Assembly: GCA_009760885.1 (NCBI GenBank)
Contig: CM019710.1
Span: 4,334,686 to 4,398,685, forward strand
DNA from: Achatina immaculata
Taxonomy: Eukaryota > Mollusca > Gastropoda > Stylommatophora > Achatinidae
DNA: 64,000 nt
Reading direction: 5' to 3'
Of the stretch, positions 57,201-64,000 are shown piece by piece (the stretch's first letter is position 1; each line of letters opens with the position of its first letter). Below the pieces are notes generated by a model. The model searched no databases, had not been told where the DNA came from, and worked only from the letters and a program-made list of their open reading frames with translations. The position numbers were made by a program, and so were the translations under genes.

Positions 57201-60200
57201 CATATCAAAAGACGACTGGTTAATGAAGGAGGCAACATCATATAAAAAAAGAGGACTACAATGGGCCTTCGACACAGTGCTGGAGGACCTTGATTTTGCC
57301 GATGACATTTGTCTACTGTCAAGCAGCCACAAAGATATGCAAGATAAAATAAACAAGCTAACTCAGAATGCTAACAATGTAGGATTAAAGATCAGTGTAG
57401 GAAAGACAAAGTCAATGAAGCAAAATGTGAACAACGGAAATGTACTCAGAGTAGATAACAAGTTAGTGGAGGAGGTCAACGAATTTGTATACCGTGGCAG
57501 TAGAGTAGCAGAAAATGGAGACAGCACAGAGGACATCAACAGCAGACTTACTAGAGCAAACCAGGCTTTTGCAATGCTGCAGACTATATGGAAATCTAAA
57601 AAAACTAAGCTGAAGACAAAAATCAGGATATTTAAGAGTAATGTTCTAAGTGTACTACTCTATGGAAGTGAATGCTGGAAAATCATCAAAACCATAGAAA
57701 ACAAGTTGAATTCTTTCCAGACTAAATGTTTACAGAGAATTAAAAAAATATTTTGGCCAAACACGATAAGAAATAACATTTATTAGCAGAAATGCAGATG
57801 AAGCCACTGACAACATTTATTGAGGAAAGACCTGGCGATGGTTGGGACATATGCTCCAGATGACTGATGGTTCATGAAAATAGCACCAAGATGGACACCA
57901 CAGGGGAACAGAAGTAAGGGTAGACCAAAAGAGACATGGAGAAGAACAACAGAAAGGATGTTGAGCAATAGAGGGCTCACCTGGGCAAGAGTAGAAAAAA
58001 ATGGCATAGGACAGGTGGAAAACCCTTGTGGAAGCCCCGCGTGCCTTGGGCACTTTAAGTTCAGAGAGAGAGAGAGATCAAAAGACATGAAGGGGTGGAC
58101 AACATGAAAGGGTGGACAACATGAAAGGGTGGACAACATGAAAGGGTGGACAACATGAAGGGGTGGAACAGATTCAACCTGGGCAGAGACACTGTAAAAA
58201 GTGACCAAGCTTTCTGGAGGGTGGCACCAGAGTGGCAAAGCTGTTAGTGCACTAGTCTCTAATGGCTAAGGTCAATGGTTTGAATCCAGCTGGATGCTAC
58301 CCATTCATCCAGCAGTAGAAATGAGTACCTGGCACCTCTTGGGGTCGGGAAAGGAAAGGCTGCCATGTGTGATGCTGTAACACATAACCCTCTAGTGTGT
58401 GAACAGGCCAAGGAGTGGCGCAGTGGTTAGTGCACTGGTCTCTCATGGCAAAGGTCGGGGGTTCAAATCTGACACGAGGCGCCCCCCCAGTCAGCTGTAG
58501 AAATGGGTACCTGACTTCTGGAGTTGGGGAAAGAAAGGCAGCCAGGCGTGATACTGACCATATCACCCTCTAGTGTGCTGACAGGTCAAGGAAAATATGG
58601 CCACCAACACCATATCCCTATGTGCCTCTAAGGCATGACAGGATTACCTTTACCTAGGTGTCACCAAGGCATAACAGGTTATCTTTACTTTAGCCAAAAT
58701 GGACAGCCATGGCAGCCATTTTTCCCAGGGCAAATGCTACAAAATGATGATGACACAGGATGTAGAGAAACAGAACAGCCTTACTTTCACTGTTTTATCA
58801 AAATGAACAGAAAATACAAAACAGATCCAAGAAAGCACAGTAGTCTCACCTTCAGAGTTCTATCTGAAAGAGGAGCGTATACGCTCTCATACTTCGGAGC
58901 AGGGGGGCACGGTAAGGCTGCTGCATCGAGAAACTCTCCGCTCATAGCTGACTCCACTTCCTTCTGGCGCTCCACAAACTCCTCGCGGGACATTGGTGTC
59001 CCGAACAGCGTCAGTCTCCATTTCGTGACCTTGCCTTGACCTAGAAGAATAAAAGGCGAAAAGGTAAAATCTCTATTTCCATGCTGTTAAGGCGTATGTG
59101 GGATAAGGTGTTAGGCCCTTATTTCCAAGACCGTCAGCACATGAAAGTGTGATGTCAGCAACATGCTTGGCTGCATTTACCTTTCCAGATTTCTCTGCTA
59201 CCCATTTTTAGAGGCTGGGTGGGCTGGGTGGACTCTGAGGTCTTTTTTGGTGTGGTGGTACCAGAAAAAAATCCCTACTACTGGGACTCGAACCTAGTAC
59301 CGCTGGATTAGTAAACTGAGCGCCAAACCACTCAGCTAACCAAGCCACCTGACTTTTTTAAACATCATAAATGAAAAAAAAAATGATATAATTTTATCAT
59401 AATGGAAATCAAAACAATATAATGTCACAAAATATTGCAAAAAAGAATGCGTAATGTGATAAAAGAGTGATCACAAAGCCCTCCCTTCGTAAAGAAAAAT
59501 CGTACCTTAAAAAACTATGTTAGACAGAAGCATGAAGGTACTGGCATTTTGTAAACCAGTTCTTACAGGTGGCAGTGGCAATTTCACTCTCTCAATGGCT
59601 TGTCACTCAGCGTTTCCCCATACCAGGATGCCAAACCCTCACAGTGTATCTTTTCTCTCTGTCTACTTCTGTCTCTTCTACTTTTGGCCTTTCCTGTTAT
59701 CATTAGGTGCTCTATCCCGCCTCTCCTCCAAACATGCCCCCACAAATCTGGACTGCCATTTTTCTTACCTTTACCAGTATCAAAATGGTGTTTATGAGAG
59801 GGAAAGCCCACTGCACAAATTTGCCAGTTACAGCCCAATGAAGGTTCAGAAAAGAGCATGGACTAGATCTGCCACATGTTAAAAGCAACAAAGGTCAGTG
59901 TATGAAGCTTAAAGAGACTAGCAGTATCGGTGCTCCTGAAAGAACTGCTAGGCCTAGCATGAAGGATAGCAAGTAAAGAGATGCTGGTGAACACATGGCA
60001 AGGAACTGAGTATCTCTTAAATCTTCTTTAGGTAGAAAATGGAGCACATGTTGAAGTGCATGAATTGCACTTGTACTATCTCCCTGTAACTGCGAGCTGT
60101 TGTTCTTTGCAGCCGATGCTGTGAAGGTGTTGAAGCACAGCATCATATTGGCGTGGGAGCGGGGTTATGGCGGCTACTTTTTTCAGTCCCGGAACCAGGG

Positions 60201-62847
60201 GGCATGCAATGCTTCTTTAGCAGACTTCACCACCATGGGGACTACGGCGATCCCTGCCCCGTTAGCCAGGCGAGGCCTGTTACTAGGGGTATCAATGGAG
60301 AAGTGGGACAGGGTCTTGGTCAGCTATGGTTCGCTAACCCTCACACTAGCTTATCGGCTATGGGTCGCTGATTGCCTCATCGGACATGCATCTTCACCCC
60401 CTAAAGTGCATGAATAAAGTAAAACTAAACCTTTTGAAGTAAAATATGCATGTCTGTACCTAGTGCGATGTTTGCGTAATAAATGTTTGAAACCGGGGAA
60501 AGATTTTATACTCTAAAACACAGAAATTTTCAAAAGTATAACCTGACCAAATATAGCAACAAAAATGCATAATTTGTCCATGTATATATATATTATATAT
60601 ACATACAACATACATCCCTCCCGTGCCATTAAACATCACATAGGGCTCACATGGTAGTTTGCCAAATGTTCCTGTTTTTGGTGATCTTTTCAACCTCATC
60701 AAGAGATTTTATATCCCACTAATTTGGCCTCTCTTAACAATAACCTCTTCAGAATTTCATTTGGTCAGCCTCTTTTTCTCTGGCCTGCTGTGTTCCTCTT
60801 GATAGCTTGTTTTGGGATTCTCTGTTTCTTCATCATACATAAAAGCATAACTTCACCAAGAATAGCTCTAAAAAAAAAATGTATACTTTCATCAAATCAA
60901 GCTTGGCCAAGCATAACAACTTAATCTAGGAAAATAACAACGAGGAACAGTTGGACAATGGCAGACACATTAAATGAGGCAGCATCTGGATGGTTCAGGT
61001 GGACGACACAACGGTCGCAGTGTGTGATTCTGGATGAGATTTCACCAGGACAGGACTGGACTTTAACACAGGACCAGCCTCAGGTGACACGGGTTATTGT
61101 GCAGCTCAGTTGTTAATGCCGGGATTGGATACACAATGCAACTGAACTTCATGTCCCGGAGCTAATCCAGAGACGCTGTGGGTCTTCAGGTATGGTATTA
61201 TACACAGATGGCTCAGTTACTGAAGAAAGCAAAAAGTGGAGTGGGCTTTGTCACCTGTCGAGATGGAAGAGCTGTAGCAAGGAGACCTGCTGCTTTTGGC
61301 AGTCATTACATCAAGCATGTGCACAGAGATTGAGGCGGTACTGGCAGTTATTCGGTGGCTAGTGGACAGGATGTGTCTCATGATGCTGCTGTTAAGGACT
61401 CGCAAAGCAACTAAGGAAGACTGGCAAGAATTTTCTTCAGAGAGAATGGGGTGAGCCTGTTGGGACACTCACATGTGAGGGGATTAGTTTAAGGACCTTC
61501 TATCCAGGGCATGTGGGTGAGCATGAAAATGAGTTGGCTGACAGATATGGCTGGACAGGCTGAGAACACAAGGCAAGCTGAGAATACAAGGCAAGCTGAG
61601 AATGGACAAGAAGGACACTGCAAAATCTGTTTTGATTAAGCTGCGGGAGGATGGAGAGAAAGAGTGGATAGACAATGTGCACAGAAGGCAATTGATGATG
61701 TCAGGACAGAGGAAGGGTGGTGGCAGAAAGTCTGAATGAAACTGAAGAAAACATATAACGAACAATCAACATTTGACAGGAACCATTAGTAGGCAACATT
61801 TCAATTACTGTTGAGGTAGGCAATGGAACATGTATGGGGAGGTCCTGAATACAATAATGACCGATTCTGAAATCTGAACTATTAAGAAATATAAATATTG
61901 TTTTAAAAATAAAATGCACTCAAACAGGAAAAAAAGAACTGAACAAATTTTAAAAAAAAAAAAAAAAAAGCAGAAAAGATCAAGAATGGAAAAAATTCTT
62001 AAATTATGTCATCTTTAAAAGAAAAAAAAATGTCAAATGCTAAAAATTTGTACCGTCTCAAAACAACAACAAAAAAAATTAAGGCATATCGGACTTTTAG
62101 TTAAAACTTACCAAATAAAACCTCATCATGGTCAGTGACATGGAACGTCCAGTTGCCCGTGGGTGTTTCTCCCCAGCATCTCACTGACGTGAACGTCCAA
62201 TCGTTGAAGCCGTCCGATGAGTTGTCCTTCGGTCTATGTGGAAACCGAAACAAAAAAGGAGGGGATTAGAAATGATAGGAGTGGAAGGCAACGAGTAAGA
62301 GATGATGGTGTGCACAACGATGATATCTGAGATGGTGGTGCTGGCTGGGATGACTTCAATGGGGATGATCAAGTTGGCAGGGATGATGATGATGATGATG
62401 ACAATGATGATGATGATGATTATTTGTTGTGATGATGGTAGTGACTGATAACAGCTGTGACTGGATGATGGTATGGTCAAGAAGGTATTTACAGTTAAAT
62501 GGTGGTAGTGGCCCTTGATGAGGTTGAAAAGCTCGCAGAAAACAGGAAAACTACTACCATGAAAACCCCTATGTGATGTTAACAGCATGGAAGGATGTAA
62601 GATGTAAGACGTAAGGTGGTAGTGGTTACACTAGGTTATGGCTGAATGACAGAAATGGTTAAGATGGCAGTAGTGGCCAGGTAAGGGTAGACCAAAGGAG
62701 ACATGGAGATGAACAACAGAGAGGATGTTGAGCAATAGAGGGCTCACCTGGGCAAGAGCAGGAAAAAAAAGGCAAAGGAGAGGCATTTGTGGAAAACCCT
62801 TGTGGAAGCTCCATGTGCCCTGGGCACTTAAGGTTCAGAGAGAGAGA

Positions 62848-62884
<37 letters not shown>

Positions 62885-64000
62885 AGAGAGAGAGAGAGTG
62901 AGAGAGAAAGTGAGAGAGAGAGAGTGGCCAGGTTAGTGGCTGAGGCCAAATGTACTACTCGTTTACATTTTCCCTTGAACAAAATGATATATTTACATCC
63001 ACATTCTATAAATAATGGTTATTTTAAATAACAACTGCAGTAAAACTAGTCCTAGTGGTGTACAGTTACACACTTTGTTAGAGAGAGAATAGAGCAAAGA
63101 TGACTTCTTGAGAGAGAGATCTTTGAGACATAAAATGAACACTGAAATGGTTATAAAATATAACAACAAATCAATATTTCAGCAAAAATGTCTTCATTTC
63201 CTTTTTTTTTTTTTTTTTGGGTAAAACTATGGCAACTGCACTATACTCCTTCACTAAATTCTATAAGTAAGCCTGCACTGTAAACTTACCTTTCTGCAGC
63301 CAAAACTGAAACAGTTCCTGAAGGACTGATCAGTCTAATGCCGATATTCCCTCTACAACGATGAGACAATGAAATTGTTAGCTGGATGTTCTCTAGAATA
63401 AACAAACTAAGTCCCTGTATGTCTCTCTCACTCACAACGTGATCTACTTTCAGTGAAGTGTGTCCTCCCTTCGGTATCCACAGATTCAAGTCCGATTTAG
63501 CAATGGAGTAGGATGTCATCCAGGGCACCATCTTCCACACTCGAGCAGCATTGACCAGCCTCCAAGAGTTTAAGAGACCAAAGCCATGTTTGTGACTGTG
63601 GGACAGGCCAGCACCATTTTTCTGAGAGTGAGCATACTCAAGGTCAACCTTCTTGCCGTAAGAATAATGATGTACTGCACATCTCTCCAGGTCAAACACG
63701 ACCTGGCCTGAAGCATTAGTGCTATCATGCCTGCTGCAAGTGGTGCCGCAGCACTGGTGCCTGTATGCTTGCCTGTACAGCCACTTCCTTGCCCTAGGGT
63801 CCAATCCGTTGTCACAATGTCCCTCTTCGTGGCCCCACTACTGAAAGTCACCCCAAGCATCGATGCACACTCCTCAGCATAGTACGGCATGTTACCCTCT
63901 TCATCAACAGCACCAATGGTCACTGTGTATATCGAATTAGCATACCCATCAAAGTTACAGTTGTCCAGATTTTCTCCTCCATTTCCACTTGCCAGAACAT
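53722..64000 (-). CDS. PCSK7: PCSK7-like proprotein convertase, 3' half of gene (four exons, 5' part outside window)
   Basis: Joined minus-strand exons 64000-63290, 62233-62112, 59040-58850 and 54219-53722 encode a kexin-type subtilase. Such enzymes cut secreted precursors after basic residues in the trans-Golgi/endosomal route. Visible in order are the oxyanion asparagine (ASGNGG), the catalytic serine in [18 protein letters not shown], and [13 protein letters not shown] domain follows, ending KWRLTLFGT, then a stem of about 50 residues with CPPAP. One membrane span ([14 protein letters not shown]) and a cytoplasmic tail of about 140 residues complete it. AAAP and CLTWRDVQ, and a transmembrane span without a Cys-rich domain, point to PC7 rather than furin or PC5. 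The catalytic Asp and His lie beyond 64000. Splice sites are all GT-AG and phases agree. A one-base frameshift near 63650 breaks the frame. Introns are about 1.06, 3.07 and 4.63 kb and filled with transposons. Confidence 0.9.
54315..55675 (-). mobile_element. Mariner-type (Tc1/mariner) transposon, complete but inactive, in PCSK7-like intron
   Basis: Inverted repeats of about 32 bp bound the element. The left starts GAGGGCGTTTTTAAAGTCTC at 54315. The right, reversed, starts CAGGGTGTTTTTATAGTCTC at 55675. TA is duplicated at 54313-54314 and 55676-55677. The minus strand encodes an N-terminal helix-turn-helix part ([20 protein letters not shown], then [20 protein letters not shown]), then [22 protein letters not shown] and [18 protein letters not shown]. 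The three catalytic aspartates are recognisable, with about 33 residues between the second and third. A frameshift near 55115, in-frame stops near 55048 (where a Trp would be expected) and 54835, and an early stop at 54564 show it is dead. It sits 95 bp from the last exon's acceptor. Confidence 0.92.
55681..55915. repeat. 80-bp tandem repeat, 3 units
   Basis: Units begin TCAGCAAGCAAGGGTGAGGA at 55681, 55761 and 55841, with few differences. The array starts a few bases from the transposon end. Confidence 0.95.
55995..56690 (-). mobile_element. Dispersed element M, copy 5, with 34-bp array of about 13 units
   Basis: The body in reverse (TGGAACTACGAGCTGGTGCT, CTTTAGGAGACTCCATTACC, GATCCCTGTTCCCATTAGCC) leads into units of GCTATGGCTTGCCAACCCTG plus ACTCTAGCATGTCA at 56255-56690. 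These units are the reverse complement of the array at 20210. Confidence 0.85.
56690..57230. other. No gene recognised
   Basis: Intronic spacer. A short plus-strand frame near 57000-57110 ([16 protein letters not shown]) might be transposon-derived but is not assignable. Confidence 0.35.
57230..58075 (+). mobile_element. LINE 3' half, family C, with short (GA)n tail
   Basis: The frame starts [20 protein letters not shown], so it contains the RT catalytic FADD box. It continues [40 protein letters not shown] and [20 protein letters not shown] to a stop at 57786. A frameshift follows, then [20 protein letters not shown] and the tail. The 3' end GTTCAGAGAGAGAGAG is at 58059-58075. The open part is the longest LINE frame in the window (about 185 codons). 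Confidence 0.85.
58075..58165. repeat. 17-bp minisatellite, about 5 units
   Basis: Units of AAAGGGTGGACAACATG directly after the LINE tail. Confidence 0.85.
58222..58400 (+). mobile_element. tRNA-derived SINE, type Y, truncated copy
   Basis: Head GAGTGGCAAAGCTGTTAGTG (A box) and GGTTTGAATCCAGC (B box), then GGGGTCGGGAAAGGAAAGGC. The next copy starts right after it. Confidence 0.65.
58404..58660 (+). mobile_element. tRNA-derived SINE, type Y, near full length
   Basis: Head GGAGTGGCGCAGTGGTTAGT and GGGGGTTCAAATCTGAC. The central part is GGCAGCCAGGCGTGATACTG, then ACAGGTCAAGGAAAATATGG, CCTCTAAGGCATGACAGG. It ends ATTACCTTTACCTAGG. Confidence 0.75.
58850..59040 (-). CDS. PCSK7: PCSK7-like exon: end of P domain and stem
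   Basis: Acceptor CTTCTAG (AG at 59042-59041), donor CTGAAG|gtgaga (GT at 58849-58848), 191 nt. It encodes (G)[39 protein letters not shown] and [23 protein letters not shown]. The K-W-x-L-T-L-F/Y-G-T close of the P domain is typical of convertases. The rest is a lumenal stem before the membrane span. Confidence 0.9.
59060..59345 (-). mobile_element. tRNA-derived SINE, type W
   Basis: The minus strand has GGTGGCTTGGTTAGCTGAGT, GGTTTGGCGCTC, GGTACTAGGTTCGAGTCCCA. The usual central body follows, ending CAGCATGGAAATAGAGA. 19 bp from the preceding exon. Confidence 0.8.
59585..59855 (-). mobile_element. LINE 3' fragment, family D
   Basis: The minus strand reads [54 protein letters not shown]. 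The same layout as the copy at 145. No clear microsatellite tail. Confidence 0.6.
60060..60400 (-). mobile_element. Dispersed element M, copy 6
   Basis: Reverse-oriented body (CTGTAACTGCGAGCTGTTGT, GATCCCTGCCCCGTTAGCCA, GGACAGGGTCTTGGTCAGCT) with about one 34-bp unit at the end (GGTTCGCTAACCCTCACACT). Confidence 0.75.
60600..60835 (-). mobile_element. LINE 3' fragment, family B
   Basis: Antisense family B tail (CCCGTGCCATTAAACATCAC, GGGCTCACATGGTAG and GCTTGTTTTGGGATTCTCTG on the plus strand). It is truncated early. The (TAC)/(TA) run at 60580-60612 is its degenerate tail. Confidence 0.65.
60960..61760 (+). mobile_element. LINE fragment with RNase H domain, degenerate
   Basis: Plus-strand pieces of an RNase H fold lie in several frames: [10 protein letters not shown] (first Asp) at 61199, [18 protein letters not shown] (Glu, Asp) at 61321, and [12 protein letters not shown] (final His/Asp) at 61510. 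I-type and Jockey-related LINEs carry RNase H after the RT. At least three frameshifts, so it is inactive. Confidence 0.7.
61760..62111. other. Intronic spacer
   Basis: AT-rich with an A run near 61950-61970. Ends at the donor of the 62112 exon. Confidence 0.5.
62112..62233 (-). CDS. PCSK7: PCSK7-like exon: P domain
   Basis: Acceptor TCCACATAG (AG at 62235-62234), donor TTATTTG|gtaagt (GT at 62111-62110), 122 nt. It encodes (R)[40 protein letters not shown](G). The F-N-D-W-T-F and C-W-G-E...G-x-W motifs are the conserved P-domain core of kexin-type convertases. NSS and NWT are glycosylation sequons. Confidence 0.93.
62375..62425 (+). repeat. (GAT)n microsatellite
   Basis: Interrupted GATGATGATGAT run inside the first intron of the visible gene. 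Confidence 0.9.
62515..62620 (+). mobile_element. LINE 3' terminus, family B, with (GTAAGAT)n tail
   Basis: The plus strand has [11 protein letters not shown], a frameshifted tail, TAACAGCATGGAAGGATG, then GTAAGATGTAAGACGTAAGG. Shows the 7-bp tail of family B clearly. Confidence 0.65.
62675..62930 (+). mobile_element. LINE 3' terminus, family C, with long (GA)n tail
   Basis: GGTAGACCAAAGGAGACATG corresponds to GRPKET. Then comes an [14 protein letters not shown] frame and CCATGTGCCCTGGGCACTTA, followed by (GA)n with GT interruptions at 62838-62925. Confidence 0.75.
63290..64000 (-). CDS. PCSK7: PCSK7-like exon: catalytic serine region and start of P domain (frameshifted)
   Basis: Open to the window edge. 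Ends at donor GCAGAAAG|gtaagt (GT at 63289-63288). The first frame reads [75 protein letters not shown]. At about 63646-63655 the frame must shift by one base to continue [40 protein letters not shown] and on to [12 protein letters not shown]. The spacing between LTA and GLSHSH equals that of the family if one base is missing in GCAAGAAGGTT. An assembly or sequencing indel is more likely than a pseudogene because all other exons are clean. Confidence 0.9.

Noticed and set aside
58787..58850. Read-through C-terminus [20 protein letters not shown] as a membrane anchor of the convertase
   Set aside because: This is the intron start. A consensus donor at 58849 and a properly placed membrane span in the 53722-54219 exon explain the protein better, though intron retention would give a short hydrophobic end.
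58635..59039. Plus-strand frame of 134 codons
   Set aside because: It overlaps the well-supported minus-strand PCSK7-like exon at 58850-59040 and is its shadow.

Overview
The window is a stretch of animal nuclear genome, AT-rich, intron-containing and dominated by repeats. No bacterial operon, rRNA or intact tRNA gene was seen. RTE-like endonuclease/reverse-transcriptase fragments, tRNA-derived SINEs that share a central domain, and a very high density of 30-80 bp minisatellites suggest a lophotrochozoan, most likely a mollusc. That placement is inferred from the repeat style, not proven.

Two host genes can be supported, both on the minus strand. The first, at the left end, is a partial carbohydrate sulfotransferase 15-like gene. 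A 208-nt exon (2731-2938) carries the PAPS-binding loop, and a phase-compatible exon lies at 7815-7979. A possible upstream exon at 18384-18504 would encode a type II signal anchor. The second gene, at the right end, is the 3' half of a PCSK7-like proprotein convertase. Its last four exons (63290-64000+, 62112-62233, 58850-59040, 53722-54219) encode the oxyanion/serine half of the catalytic domain, the P domain, a stem, one membrane segment and a cytoplasmic tail. Its first visible exon contains a one-base frameshift. A further small terminal exon at 22469-22633 is possible but unidentified.

The rest is mobile and tandem DNA. From 0 to 31 kb there are many 5'-truncated LINE 3' ends and one long but decayed RTE-like element (3910-6675). 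The same stretch holds two hAT-type non-autonomous elements with 8-bp target duplications, several minisatellites, a 1.1 kb polypyrimidine block (13380-14525) and trinucleotide tracts. From 30.5 to 40.8 kb lies a segmentally duplicated zone: an 820-bp tandem duplication, a 36-bp satellite of about 60 units, and a block of about 1.7 kb present three times. From 41 to 53 kb is a nearly continuous series of minisatellites, one of them with long variable G runs. The PCSK7-like introns hold a complete but dead mariner-type transposon with its terminal repeats (54315-55675), more LINE and SINE copies, and a minisatellite-bearing dispersed element.

The most unusual structures are: a 30-bp array beside the sulfotransferase exon in which each unit repeats a 5' splice-donor consensus; minisatellites that have grown out of a LINE reading frame and out of a tRNA-SINE; a dispersed element family carrying its own expandable 34-bp array; and LINE families that each end in a different microsatellite.
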